This document shows positions 7,042-15,870 of a stretch of 20,675 nt of DNA, piece by piece. Position 1 is the stretch's first letter. Every line of letters begins with the position of its first letter. The notes beneath the pieces were generated by a model. That model did not search any database and was not told the DNA's origin. It saw nothing but the letters and a program-made list of their open reading frames with translations. The stretch is from contig JAZDLC010000245.1 in the NCBI GenBank assembly GCA_043802345.1, positions 1 to 20,675 of the forward strand. Direction: 5' to 3'. Both the position numbers and the translations under genes were made by a program. The stretch comes from JAZDLC01 sp043802345. GTDB lineage: Bacteria > Planctomycetota > B15-G4 > JADJEK01.

Positions 7042-8715
7042 TCACCGCAGGCCCCGGAGGAGGACGAGCCGGAGCGGTGAGGCGGCGTCCTTCCGCTCCG
7101 AGAGGATCAGGTCGTCCACCCCGTCGGCGTCCACGTCGAGCACGAAGAGCGTGCGGCTCCTTGCCGTGTCCTCGTCTTCACCGGAGGGGATCTCCAGCAC
7201 GCGCGTGGGAGTCCGATCCTGGATCAGCCGGGTCAGCTCCCGGCCCGGCAGCGGCACCCAGTCGATCAGGTCTTCCAGCTCGACATCCAGCGCGCTCTTG
7301 CCGCCCGCATCCTGGTCGAAACGGCGCAGCACGTCCAGCCAGGCCGAGTCTCCGAACGGGACCTCGGGGAGAAGCGGCAGATCCGAGTAGATTTCGATCA
7401 TCTCGTCGGAGACCAGCCGCACCAGATCGTCCCGTTCCCCATCCCCATCGAAGTCACCCCGGACCGGCACGCGGCGCACCTCCTCCCCGATGTTCTCGAT
7501 CCTCTCTTCGAAGCCGGACATCAAGCTGGCGACCGAGGGGATGGAGACGTGCAGCGTGCGGGTCTTCACCGGCTTGCGGGTGAAGCGCAGATCCTCCTGC
7601 TGCGCATAGACGAAGAGGTCCAGCGTGAGGTCCCCGCCCGCCACCAGCCAGAAGATGAGCTGGCCCAGCGAGACGTCCCCCACCCGCAGCAGGCAGAGGT
7701 CCGACCTGCCGTCCTGGTCGTCATCCAGCGCGAACGCCGTCAGCAGATTGCCGGAGGTCTTCAACACCTGCACCGCGTTGGTGCGATCGACGCCTTCTTT
7801 GCCGCCCCGGTAGAGCGACACCTTGCGGCCGCGGCGGAGCAGCAGGTCGAAGTAGCCGTCGCCGTTGAAGTCACGGCTCAGGTGACTGACCCTTGACTCG
7901 AGCACGCGGAGCAAATTCGAGGTATCGATCAGATCCCGGCTGCGGGCCGGCAGTTCCGAGCGGATCTGCTCCAGATCGAGGGCGAACGTCGGCTCCTCCG
8001 GCAGGGACCCGTCGGCCCGCGACCAGAAGAACTGGACATGATCATTGTCCCGGAAGACCAGGTCGGGATGACCGTCCCCGTTCTGGTCCTCCACCTCGAA
8101 GAGAGGGATGGTGATCTCCTGGGCCACGCGCGGGGAGTCTTCCGTCGGCTCGTCAACCGTGACATCGATCGACACCCGGTGCCTGACCGCCGGCCCCACC
8201 ACGAAGCCGGTTTTGGAACCGAAGTAGAGCTCGAGCCCGTCCAGGCCCGGCACCACCAGGTCGATCAGACCATCCCCGTTCAGATCCCGGGCGAACTGCA
8301 CGTGGTAGACGCCATGCGGCAGGTTGGGGCGGCTCTTCTCCAGCGCCAGCACCGGATCAGGGCTGCCTCCATCCAGGGTGACTACCGACCCGTCCTCCCG
8401 GAGCACGTAGAGCTTCTCTCGACCATCCGCCCCCCCCGCCACGCACCACGCCAGGAGCCGTTGATTCCCCCGCTCCAGACGAATCGGAGGCACCAGGCCG
8501 CCGTCCCCCGCCTCGAACCACCGGCGAATCTCGAGCCCGTCGTGCCGCGCCACCACCAACAGCGTCGGTTCGCCGGGCGCCGGCGAAAGCGCGGCGACGC
8601 CGGACAGCGGCGCTTCGATCAAGAGTTCCCGCCCCTCGGCCAGCTCCTCTCCGCACACCCCCGCCGGCGCGAGAAGCGAGAGCAGCGGGTAGACGGTCCA
8701 TCGCCAGAGCCTCAT
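7042..8715 (-). CDS. Secreted FG-GAP/VCBS repeat (beta-propeller) protein 2
   Basis: This 557-residue protein has an N-terminal signal sequence (MRLWRWTVYPLLSLLAPAGVCG). It carries six calcium-binding-type FG-GAP/VCBS motifs, near residues 144 (DLNGDGLIDLVV), 210 (DQNGDGHPDLVF), 282 (DFNGDGYFDLLL), 331 (DDDQDGRSDLCL), 421 (DFDGDGERDDLV) and about 532 (DVDADGVDDLIL). This indicates an integrin-alpha-like propeller exported beyond the inner membrane. The ATG overlaps the stop of the preceding FG-GAP gene (ATGA at 8712-8715), implying translational coupling. Between the fourth and fifth motifs is a long hydrophobic insertion (QLIFWLVAGGDLTLDLFVY) matched by a similar insertion in the neighbour, so the two are probably ancient tandem duplicates. 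The ligand is unknown. Confidence 0.8.
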   Translation of the reverse strand: MRLWRWTVYPLLSLLAPAGVCGEELAEGRELLIEAPLSGVAALSPAPGEPTLLVVARHDGLEIRRWFEAGDGGLVPPIRLERGNQRLLAWCVAGGADGREKLYVLREDGSVVTLDGGSPDPVLALEKSRPNLPHGVYHVQFARDLNGDGLIDLVVPGLDGLELYFGSKTGFVVGPAVRHRVSIDVTVDEPTEDSPRVAQEITIPLFEVEDQNGDGHPDLVFRDNDHVQFFWSRADGSLPEEPTFALDLEQIRSELPARSRDLIDTSNLLRVLESRVSHLSRDFNGDGYFDLLLRRGRKVSLYRGGKEGVDRTNAVQVLKTSGNLLTAFALDDDQDGRSDLCLLRVGDVSLGQLIFWLVAGGDLTLDLFVYAQQEDLRFTRKPVKTRTLHVSIPSVASLMSGFEERIENIGEEVRRVPVRGDFDGDGERDDLVRLVSDEMIEIYSDLPLLPEVPFGDSAWLDVLRRFDQDAGGKSALDVELEDLIDWVPLPGRELTRLIQDRTPTRVLEIPSGEDEDTARSRTLFVLDVDADGVDDLILSERKDAASPLRLVLLRGLR

Positions 8716-10250
8716 CTTTCCTCGGCCTCCCTCTTCGAGACGAAGACGGTCAGGGCGTCCTCGTGCCGCAGGATCAGATCGGAAACCCCGTCCTTGCTCA
8801 TGACCGCGGGGCGCGCGTCCCGCACCGCCCGCGACGGAAGGAACGTCGACATCGGCTCGGTGGAGAAGGCGAGCTTCCCGCCGTCGCCCTTCAGCGGGAA
8901 GATCTGCAGGAGACCATCGGCGCGCAGCATGAGCAGGTCGTTCAGGCCGTCGCCGTCGTAGTCTCCTCCCAGCTCCATGAACTGGCTCTCCCTCACCCGG
9001 GTGAAGCTCTCCACCGGCATGCGCCGCTCGAAGCGCGCCGAGGGACTGCGCGCGAGCGCTCCCCCCTCTTCGCCGAGAAACACCAGCAGCGACATGTCGA
9101 TGTACGCGGACGTCAGGGTCTGGATGGCGCTCGGCAGCCTCGTGGCGCGCGCCACCAGATCTTCCCGCCCGTCATGGTTGACATCCTCGAAGCGGAAGCG
9201 GACGTGGCTGGCCTCCAGCTTGATCCGGGCCACGGCGGGCAGAAGGGCGCTCCCGTCCTGCGCCTTGGGCAGGACCGTGACCGTGTACGTTCCGGTCAGT
9301 CCATCCTGCTCCGAGTCGAGCGCGACCACCTCCACCGAGCCGTCACCATCCATGTCGATCAGACGGATATCTCCCCCGAGGGCCTGCACCTGTTCCGGTT
9401 CGACGAGCACCTGCTCCCCCGGCAGGAAACTCCCGTCCCGCTGCAGCAGGAACCGGGTGATCCCCGCTTCATGCGGCCTCACTCCGTCGACCAGACCGTC
9501 GCCGTTCCAGTCGACCAGCGCGGGCAGCAGCCACTCCTCGGTGCGATTCAGGAGCGACGACCGGCCGAACGACGGAACGGTGGAGGGAACCCCCGGAAAA
9601 AGGGTTGCCACGGGCGAAACGGTCCGGATCGTGGCCTGACCGCCCATGAGCTCGATCTCGCCCACCGCCTTCTCCTCTTCCTGACGGCAGGGGATGGAAC
9701 CCAGCTCGATCAACTTCCGGGTCCCCGCCTCGTCCTGTCCGGCCTGGTACGCCACCATCTGGCCGTTTCTGACCAGAAGCAGTTCCTTCCTCCCGTCACC
9801 GAAGAGATCGGCGGTCCAGCCCCACCGCGGCAGTTCGTCAGGCGCCGGCAGGTCGGGAAACAGACCCGCCCGCAGTTCCTGTCGCAGATTCCCGCGCAGG
9901 CCCGGACGCGTGGTCGACAGGGAGTGGACGCCGCCGCCCGTCAGCAACAACAGCTCCCGTCCCGGTTCCTCGCGCAGGTCGAAGAACGAATAGGCGACGA
10001 CCTCGGGCGGAACCGTCAGCCTCCAGTCCGGCTCCTCCGGGAAGCGGCCATCCGCCCGCTGCAGGAACAGGCAGAGGGTGCGAATCCCCTCGTCAGCGAG
10101 AATCACGACCAGGTCTCCCCGGTCGTCATCATTCACGTCCGGAGTCTCGTAGTTGCGAATCTCGCCGGGAAGACGAATCAGCGATTCCACGAACGGCACG
10201 TCCGTTCGGGCGAGCAACACCAGCAGCAACAGGGAGCCGATCGGACTCAC
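8712..10250 (-). CDS. Secreted FG-GAP/VCBS repeat (beta-propeller) protein 1
   Basis: This 512-residue protein starts at a GTG (10250) that overlaps the stop of the PDZ gene as GTGA. GGAGAGG lies just upstream inside the PDZ gene. A short hydrophobic signal (MSPIGSLLLLVLLA) leads into a propeller with metal-binding-type motifs near residues 38 (DVNDDDRGDLVV), 148 (DLFGDGRKELLL), 247 (DWNGDGLVDGV), 299 (DMDGDGSVEVVAL), 356 (DVNHDGREDLVA) and 430 (DYDGDGLNDLLML). Between the last two is a hydrophobic insertion (LTSAYIDMSLLVFLGE) like that of the downstream paralogue. Location is inferred to be periplasmic or on the outer surface. It probably acts with the PDZ and ABC proteins of the same operon. 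Confidence 0.8.
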   Translation of the reverse strand: MSPIGSLLLLVLLARTDVPFVESLIRLPGEIRNYETPDVNDDDRGDLVVILADEGIRTLCLFLQRADGRFPEEPDWRLTVPPEVVAYSFFDLREEPGRELLLLTGGGVHSLSTTRPGLRGNLRQELRAGLFPDLPAPDELPRWGWTADLFGDGRKELLLVRNGQMVAYQAGQDEAGTRKLIELGSIPCRQEEEKAVGEIELMGGQATIRTVSPVATLFPGVPSTVPSFGRSSLLNRTEEWLLPALVDWNGDGLVDGVRPHEAGITRFLLQRDGSFLPGEQVLVEPEQVQALGGDIRLIDMDGDGSVEVVALDSEQDGLTGTYTVTVLPKAQDGSALLPAVARIKLEASHVRFRFEDVNHDGREDLVARATRLPSAIQTLTSAYIDMSLLVFLGEEGGALARSPSARFERRMPVESFTRVRESQFMELGGDYDGDGLNDLLMLRADGLLQIFPLKGDGGKLAFSTEPMSTFLPSRAVRDARPAVMSKDGVSDLILRHEDALTVFVSKREAEER

Positions 10251-11227
10251 TCGGCCTCTCCGTTCATCCCCGCGGCCGGAGTTCCTTCCAGTTCGGTCAA
10301 CTCACCCACACCCGTTTCGAAGACGAAGAAACGCAGGAACCGGTGGCGCGTGGCGCGCATGTCCCGCCGGTAGTCGTACAGGGCGAAGAGCCAGAAATCG
10401 AGCAGCGCAAACTCGACCCGGTCTTCCGCCGGATCGTGCTCGTACGTGAAAAGGATCGGCACCGCCAGACCGGTCAGGATTCTCTCCGGCGCGAAGAGCT
10501 CCAGCTCCACGACCCGGACCCCCTGCTCGTCCTGAACCCCGAGTTCGAGCTCGGACCCGTACGGCATCGCTGCCAGGCTCCGGGCCAGTTCCTGGCCTCC
10601 CGTCACCGGGCTGCCGTCCACTGAAAGAACCAGAGTTCCCGGCAACACGCCCGCCGCGAGAAACGGCGAGCCCTCGAACAGTTCCGTGACCCGGGCCAGG
10701 CTGACCTGACTTCCCTGTCTTTCCGCGACCACCGTCTCGAGACTGACCCGCGCCTTGAACCGCTCCACGAACCGGGCCGGCACGGCGAGTCTTGCCCCGC
10801 CTCGCTGGGCGACATTCAGGGCCACGTCCGAGACGCCACCGTTCCGCTCCACCGCCAGTTCGAGCACTCCCCCCGGCTGCTGCCTGCCGAGCAGCGCGTG
10901 CCAGGTGTCAAGCCCCTGCAGCGAGACCCCGGCCGCCTTCAGCACCAGGTCGCCCGCCCGGATTCCCGCCACCTCCGCGGGCGAGCCGGCGGCCACCGCG
11001 ACCACGCGGAGACCCGTCGCGAACTCGAATTGATCGAGCGATCCGGACAGTTCCTCTTCCAGCGTGAGCCCCACGAAGGGCTGGCTCTCCAGCTCCTCCC
11101 GCACCACCTCCACGCGAGGAAGAAGGTGCTGCGCGGGCGGGCGGGCCTCCGTGACCTCGACGCAGGCGGAGGGGGTCAACGCCAGCAGCAGCGCACTTGC
11201 CAGACGGGAGATCGGGGATTCGAACAT
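10247..11227 (-). CDS. Exported protein with two PDZ domains
   Basis: This 326-residue protein starts at the ATG at 11227 with AGGA upstream. The N-terminus MFESPISRLASALLLALTPSAC is a signal sequence. Cys22 could be a lipidation site, but the lipobox (PSAC) is non-standard, so lipoprotein status is uncertain. The first PDZ domain covers about 50-130, including VVAVAAGSPAEVAGIRAGDLVLKAAG. A second lies at about 172-238, including VTELFEGSPFLAAGVLPGTLVLSVDG. No HtrA, Ctp or RseP catalytic domain is present; the C-terminal about 90 residues carry a Tyr/Phe/Arg-rich segment of unknown role. PDZ domains bind C-termini or unfolded segments, so a periplasmic adaptor role beside the ABC unit and propellers is plausible. 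Its stop overlaps the next gene's GTG start. Confidence 0.75.
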   Translation of the reverse strand: MFESPISRLASALLLALTPSACVEVTEARPPAQHLLPRVEVVREELESQPFVGLTLEEELSGSLDQFEFATGLRVVAVAAGSPAEVAGIRAGDLVLKAAGVSLQGLDTWHALLGRQQPGGVLELAVERNGGVSDVALNVAQRGGARLAVPARFVERFKARVSLETVVAERQGSQVSLARVTELFEGSPFLAAGVLPGTLVLSVDGSPVTGGQELARSLAAMPYGSELELGVQDEQGVRVVELELFAPERILTGLAVPILFTYEHDPAEDRVEFALLDFWLFALYDYRRDMRATRHRFLRFFVFETGVGELTELEGTPAAGMNGEAE

Positions 11228-11243
11228 GCGCCCATCCTAAAGA

Positions 11244-11265
11244 GTCAGGTCGGTGTCAGGTCGGT
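11244..11265. repeat. Two tandem 11-bp copies of GTCAGGTCGGT
   Basis: GTCAGGTCGGT occurs twice in a row in the 37-bp gap between the permease stop and the PDZ gene start, the only clear gap inside the operon. It may be an operator-like site or slippage; nothing more can be said. Confidence 0.35.
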
Positions 11266-12122
11266 CAGGCAGGCCGGAGCCTGGTCACCAGGACGGCCAG
11301 CAAGAGTAGCAGGAGCCCCTCCAGGCCGGGCACCCAGACCGCGCGCGACAGCTCACCTTCCGCCCATCCCGCGTCGGAGAACGCCCGGGCGATCTCCGTG
11401 AGCCGGACCAGGGGGGAACCGCCCCCCAGGAATGGCGTGTAGGTCACGAACACTCTCCTGGAAAACTCCTCGAATAGCCCGCCCAGCACGTCGAACGCCA
11501 GAAACGGCACCAGGGTTCCGGCCACCGCGGTGGCGGGTGTGGACGCCAGGGCGGAGATGAACAGGCCGAACAGACCGGCGGCAAACAGGGCGGGAAGGCA
11601 GCTCAGGCTGCCGCGCGCCGTGTCGGCCCAGAGTTCGGCGGCGCTGGCCATCTCGAAACCCTCGTCCACCACGGGTCCCAGGCCGTTCAGACCGGCCGCG
11701 ATGCCGGCGGACACAAGGAACAGCAGCAGGAACGCGCACAAGGTGAACAGCAGCAGGGAGAACGCCTTGCCCACGACCACCGCGCCCCTCGATCTGGCCA
11801 GGAAGGCGAGCCCGAGGGCGCCCGTCTCGCGCTCTCGGACAAGCTGCATCGCGCCCAGGATCAGCAGCAGCAGGGTCAAGACCGCGCCCCCGGTTCTGAG
11901 GCCGTCGGCGAGCGGACCGAAGCCGCTCTCGGCGATCGACTCGAGCGAGGCGGGCGAATCCAGACCGGCCGCGATCTCCTGGGCCCGCTTCAACCGATCC
12001 GCGGCGTGGGCGCCCAGGATGCGCGCCGCGCCGAAGAGGGCCGGCAGCACCAGCAGGACCCAGGTTGCCCGGGTCTTTCTGAAGCGGTACATCTCCGCGC
12101 GCAGAGGTGGGAACAGACTCAT
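11265..12122 (-). CDS. ABC-2 type transporter permease
   Basis: This 285-residue integral membrane protein has about six hydrophobic segments, near residues 20-36, 75-93, 118-145, 174-193, 197-216 and 265-281. A loop with charged residues (37-74) follows the first segment, as in ABC-2/NatB-type permeases. LVRERETGAL (about 94-103), just after the second segment, is a typical ABC-2 motif where the coupling helix meets the ATPase. Its ATG overlaps the stop of the upstream ATPase gene (ATGA at 12119-12122), so the two are made together. Family members export drugs, polysaccharides or lipids, or sodium, or power envelope machinery; the cargo here is unknown. Confidence 0.85.
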   Translation of the reverse strand: MSLFPPLRAEMYRFRKTRATWVLLVLPALFGAARILGAHAADRLKRAQEIAAGLDSPASLESIAESGFGPLADGLRTGGAVLTLLLLILGAMQLVRERETGALGLAFLARSRGAVVVGKAFSLLLFTLCAFLLLFLVSAGIAAGLNGLGPVVDEGFEMASAAELWADTARGSLSCLPALFAAGLFGLFISALASTPATAVAGTLVPFLAFDVLGGLFEEFSRRVFVTYTPFLGGGSPLVRLTEIARAFSDAGWAEGELSRAVWVPGLEGLLLLLLAVLVTRLRPA

Positions 12123-13069
12123 GCCGGCTCCTCCCCCCGGTCCGCCCGGCGAACCGCATTGCGAAACGTCTCGTGCAGGGTCCGCCGCTCGGGAGAGAGT
12201 CTGCTGACCCTCACCCCGGCCTCATGCAGAGCGGCGTTCAGATCGGCGGGATCGGCGTCTCCCAGGGCGACCCTGAGGCCGCCGGCCGCGCTGGCCACAT
12301 CGGAAGGAGGTTCGACCCGGCCGGGACCGAGCAGGCGGTCAATCACCGCCCGTGCCCCGTCCAGAGGTGTGGCAGCCACCAGCAGCATGCGTTCGCTGGT
12401 CCTCAGCAGCTCCTCCATGGTGCCGGAAAGGAGCATCTTCCCCCGGTGGAGCAGGGCGAACTGCCCGGCTGAACGTTCCACATGCTCGAGCTGATGGCTC
12501 GAGAGGAGCACCGCCACTCCCCTCTTGCTCGCCTCCTCCCGGAGCAGGTCGAGCATCCCCTCCACCGCTCCCGGGTCGAGGTGTGACAGCGGCTCGTCCA
12601 GGATCAGAACCTCCGGCTCCAGCATCAGGGCCCGGGCCAGCGCCAGCCGCTGCCGCTCCCCCTGCGACAGCTTCGAGACACGGCGGCGCGCGATCGCCTC
12701 GAGGTCGAGTCGCTCGAGGATCCGCGACGTGTCGACACGCCTGCGGCCCCCGCGGCCATGGTAGAGCGCATGCAGCAGGAGGTTCTCACGCGCGGTCAGG
12801 CTGGGGTCGAGGCCGGTTCCATGCAGGGCGGCCCCGACCCTGCCGGAAACGGCGGCCAGCCCGCGCGCATTCTTGTCCAGGATCTTCACCTCGCCCGAGT
12901 CAGCCCTGAGGCAGCCGAGCGCGATCCGGAGCAGGGTCGTCTTGCCCGCCCCGTTCAGCCCGATCAGCCCGAACAACGTCCCGCGGGGAACAGAGAGGTC
13001 GATCGAGTCCAGCACGACCTTCCCGCCCAGGCGCTTGGAAACCGAAGAGAGTTGAATCACTGGCTGCAA
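12119..13069 (-). CDS. ABC transporter ATP-binding protein
   Basis: This is the nucleotide-binding subunit paired with the overlapping permease gene. Numbered from the TTG at 13069 (316 residues), it has Walker A GLNGAGKT (37-44), the ABC signature LSQGE (134-138), Walker B VLILDE with the D-loop SHLD (154-165), and the switch His192 in SSHQLEH. The C-terminal approximately 90 residues after the ATPase core match the accessory region of CcmA/NatA-type subunits. No ATG fits. TTG 13069 is chosen because GAGG sits 7 nt upstream; GTG 13060 is the alternative and removes three residues. The much longer open frame back to 13621 runs antisense through rpiA and is not coding. It is the first gene of the operon and diverges from rpiA. 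Confidence 0.85.
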   Translation of the reverse strand: MQPVIQLSSVSKRLGGKVVLDSIDLSVPRGTLFGLIGLNGAGKTTLLRIALGCLRADSGEVKILDKNARGLAAVSGRVGAALHGTGLDPSLTARENLLLHALYHGRGGRRRVDTSRILERLDLEAIARRRVSKLSQGERQRLALARALMLEPEVLILDEPLSHLDPGAVEGMLDLLREEASKRGVAVLLSSHQLEHVERSAGQFALLHRGKMLLSGTMEELLRTSERMLLVAATPLDGARAVIDRLLGPGRVEPPSDVASAAGGLRVALGDADPADLNAALHEAGVRVSRLSPERRTLHETFRNAVRRADRGEEPA

Positions 13070-13192
13070 AGAGCGGCCTCGCCCAACATGAGTCACGTGG
13101 TGAGTGGAGGATACGAGAGCATTGCGCGTGAGGCCAGCACCCGAATGGGCTATCGTCAGGATGTCGACTCTCCCCCTCCTAAAGGTACCCCG

Positions 13193-13866
13193 ATGAACCA
13201 GGATGACGCGAAGCGGATGGCGGCGCGGGCCGCGCTGGAGCAGTTGCCGGAGGAGGGCGTGATCGGGCTCGGGTCGGGCTCCACGGCGGAGATGTTCATC
13301 GATGGGGTGGGCGAGCTGGTGCGAAAGGGAAGGAGGCTCACGGGGGTTCCGACCAGCGAGGCCTCGAGAATCCAGGCGGAGAGGCTCGGCATCGAACTCC
13401 TCCCGGATGAGGGCCCGTGGAAGATCGACGTCTGCGTGGACGGGGCGGACGAGGTCAGCAGAAAACTCGATCTGATCAAGGGGGGCGGCGGCTGCCACAC
13501 GCGCGAGAAGATCGTCAACCAGGCGGCCGCCCGCAACATCATCGTGGTGGACGAATCGAAACTGAGCGAGCGGCTGGGGGAGAAATGGCCGGTGCCGCTC
13601 GAAATCCTGGCGTTCGCCCACCTTGCCACGGTGGCGCAGATCGAGAAGCTCGGTCCGCTGACCCTGCGCAAGAAAGACGGCAAGCCGTGGATGACGGACG
13701 CGGGCAACTACATCTACGACTTGAAGGTCGAACCGCTGGCCGATCCGGAGAGCTGGATCTCTGCCTGAACGCGATCCCGGGCGTCGTGCAGACCGGGCTC
13801 TTCGTGGGGCGTGCCGACCTGGTGCTGGTGGCGGGCGATTCCGGCGTGCGGACGCTCACGCGATGA
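13193..13866 (+). CDS. rpiA: Ribose-5-phosphate isomerase A, interrupted by a one-base frameshift near 13752
   Basis: RpiA interconverts ribose-5-phosphate and ribulose-5-phosphate in the non-oxidative pentose phosphate pathway. From the ATG at 13193 (AAGG about 8 nt upstream) the sequence shows GLGSGST (25-31), the catalytic DGADEV (83-88), LIKGGGG (94-100) and TREKI with Glu105. These match the conserved Asp/Asp/Lys/Glu set of the family. The frame then runs into PESWISA and a TGA at 13766-13768. The missing conserved C-terminus (LDLCLNAIPGVVQTGLFVGRADLVLVA) is present in the next frame from 13753 and ends at TGA 13864-13866. Restoring one base, for example AGCCTG in place of AGCTG at 13751-13755, rebuilds a protein of about 224 residues whose stop overlaps the next ATG. 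This is either a sequencing error or a real mutation. Confidence 0.85.
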
Positions 13867-15857
13867 CCAGCCTCAAGACACTCCTGCTGGCCATGCTGCT
13901 CCCGTGCGCGGCCATGGCGCAAGAGGACCCGGCCCCGCCGCGGGTGGTGGTGTTGATCCACGGGATCCTGTTTCCGCTCTCCGGGGACGTCGGCCAGCCG
14001 AGGTTCGCCCGGGGGTACTGGTCGCGGGAGTTCGTGCAGGGACTCCTGGGAGGAACGGAGACCCCCACGCTGATCACGCTGGAGGGTACGCCGCTCGCGG
14101 ATGACGCCGCCTGGTTCTTAGACCGGGTGAATACCGGCGACCTGGGCGAGCGCTTCGTCGCCGACGGCAGGAAGCTGAGGCAAGGTTCAGCGCCGCCGCT
14201 TGCCTGCATGCTCACCTCCCACAACGGCACCCGGGGGTTCCTCGAGCAGTGTCGCGACACCATCGCCGAGATCGACCTGCTGCTCTCCTGGTATCAGCGC
14301 AGGTTTGGCGTGGAACCGGAGATCCTGGTGCTCGGCCATTCCATGGGCGGCCTGATCGGCCGGCTCCTGCTCACCAACCCGGATCCGGAGCTGTTCGAGG
14401 ATCCCCTGCTGAATCCGGATGGAATCGTGTTCCCGGAGCGTTCCCGGGCCGCGATGGACCGCCTGCGCAACCGGACGCGGCTGCTGATCACCCTCGGCTC
14501 GCCCCACGAAGGCACCCGCATCGCCGACAACGGGGAGCAGATCGTGGACCGGCTCAGAGGCGGACTCGACGCGCTCGGCGAGCGCCAGGAAGATGTCGTG
14601 GGCGGCGGCGTCCGGGGATTGCTCGAGACCTTCGGCGGCGCGATCGAGGGCGTCAACTCCCGCCCGGTCGACAGCAAGCAGTCAGCCCGGATGGTCACCG
14701 ATGCCGTGGAAAGACTGATCGACGACCTGCGCTCCGCCCAGTCAAGAGACCTGACCCGTCAGTACTGGCGCAGGATGAACCGGGAAGCGCTGCACCCGGA
14801 GCGGATGGTCCGGCCGGAGGGTTCACCGCTGAACCAGGGAGAAGACCGGTGCATTCCAGTGCACACGTTCGGCGGAAGAACTCCCGGCGGCGCGCCTTTT
14901 TCCACCCTGAGCCCGCTGCGAAATCTGAAGAGCCTGGCGGACCAGGACCACCTGTCCCTGATGCTGGCCGAGGTCTTCTCCGACATGTGCCAGAAGAGCA
15001 TCGCGGGAGGGTGGGGCAGGCCGGATCCCATGGCGTACGGCGTCTACGCTGCGGAGCTGGACCAGGTGGAACGGATCACCCTGGCCGGGCTGATCGAGGC
15101 GGGAATCGGCGTCGAGCTGGACGAGCGCCTGAAGGACGCGTTCGGTCCGGACATCGGGGGCGTTCTCGCGCGTCAGATCGGGTGGCTGGAAATCTCGTTC
15201 CCGGTCTACCTGAGGCACCGTTGGACCCTCGACATGGGCGGCCGCATCACGATTCCGGTTCCCTATCTCGTCTGCACCGCCGTCGACACCGAGAAGCTGA
15301 GCGAGGAGGCGAGGGAGCGGATGCGCGTCGCGCTCGACCAGGCGGACCTCGCCGCGGCGCTGCGGAAGGCGTACGCGAGTTTCCGCGACCGGGTGGACGG
15401 GATCGAGGGGCTGACCCTGGAGGAACTGCTCCAGGCGCTCGAAGCCGGAGGCGCGCTGACGAAGGAGTCGGCCCTCGCCGCGGGCGAATTGGTGAAGCGG
15501 GGCACCGAGGCGGCGGTGGCGCTGGCCAGGGAGTTCGGACCGGATGCCGTGGGGTGCATCGATCCGCGGGCCTGGACCATTCGACATTTCGACGTCGCCG
15601 TGCCGTCCCCCCGTCCCGTGGAAACCGACGTGCTCGCCAGCGACGGCGAGATCGATGCCGACGGACCGGTGCCGTACGATTCCGCCATGGGCCTCCATCT
15701 GGGAACGCTGACTCCCGGAGCCTTCGACCACACCCTCCCGGGCGGCTCCTGGCACCGGCACTTCCAGAGCATCTTCGAAGGCGAGGGGCACATCTCCCAG
15801 ACCAAGGGACGCCCCCTGGGCGCGTACCTTCATCAGTATTTTCTGAGATCGAGCTGA
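13863..15857 (+). CDS. Secreted alpha/beta-hydrolase (lipase/esterase-like)
   Basis: This 664-residue protein begins with a signal peptide (MTSLKTLLLAMLLPCAAMAQ). The hydrolase core has VVVLIHGI (28-35), typical of the oxyanion-hole strand, and the nucleophile elbow GHSMGG with Ser160. TLGSPHEGTRIAD follows, the pattern seen in triacylglycerol lipases and PGAP1-like esterases. The catalytic Asp and His cannot be placed with certainty. The C-terminal approximately 300 residues are not recognised; they include a conserved-looking end, TPGAFDHTLPGGSWHRHFQSIF. The ATG overlaps the stop of frame-corrected rpiA as ATGA, so the pair is probably co-transcribed, although a metabolic link is not obvious. 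The protein is longer than most single-domain lipases. Lipid or ester substrate unknown. Confidence 0.75.
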   Translation: MTSLKTLLLAMLLPCAAMAQEDPAPPRVVVLIHGILFPLSGDVGQPRFARGYWSREFVQGLLGGTETPTLITLEGTPLADDAAWFLDRVNTGDLGERFVADGRKLRQGSAPPLACMLTSHNGTRGFLEQCRDTIAEIDLLLSWYQRRFGVEPEILVLGHSMGGLIGRLLLTNPDPELFEDPLLNPDGIVFPERSRAAMDRLRNRTRLLITLGSPHEGTRIADNGEQIVDRLRGGLDALGERQEDVVGGGVRGLLETFGGAIEGVNSRPVDSKQSARMVTDAVERLIDDLRSAQSRDLTRQYWRRMNREALHPERMVRPEGSPLNQGEDRCIPVHTFGGRTPGGAPFSTLSPLRNLKSLADQDHLSLMLAEVFSDMCQKSIAGGWGRPDPMAYGVYAAELDQVERITLAGLIEAGIGVELDERLKDAFGPDIGGVLARQIGWLEISFPVYLRHRWTLDMGGRITIPVPYLVCTAVDTEKLSEEARERMRVALDQADLAAALRKAYASFRDRVDGIEGLTLEELLQALEAGGALTKESALAAGELVKRGTEAAVALAREFGPDAVGCIDPRAWTIRHFDVAVPSPRPVETDVLASDGEIDADGPVPYDSAMGLHLGTLTPGAFDHTLPGGSWHRHFQSIFEGEGHISQTKGRPLGAYLHQYFLRSS

Positions 15858-15870
15858 CTCGCCTTCCCCT

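Noticed and set aside
11228..11264. Promoter inside the ABC/PDZ operon gap
   Set aside because: The 37-bp gap has only a short tandem repeat and no -10/-35 pair.
13070..13621. Extending the ABC ATPase frame upstream to 13621
   Set aside because: The extension runs antisense through rpiA and adds non-family residues. The ATPase domain begins at about 13069.
13740..13770. Programmed frameshift in rpiA
   Set aside because: No slippery heptamer or downstream structure of the usual kind is evident, and rpiA is not known for recoding. A lost base is simpler.
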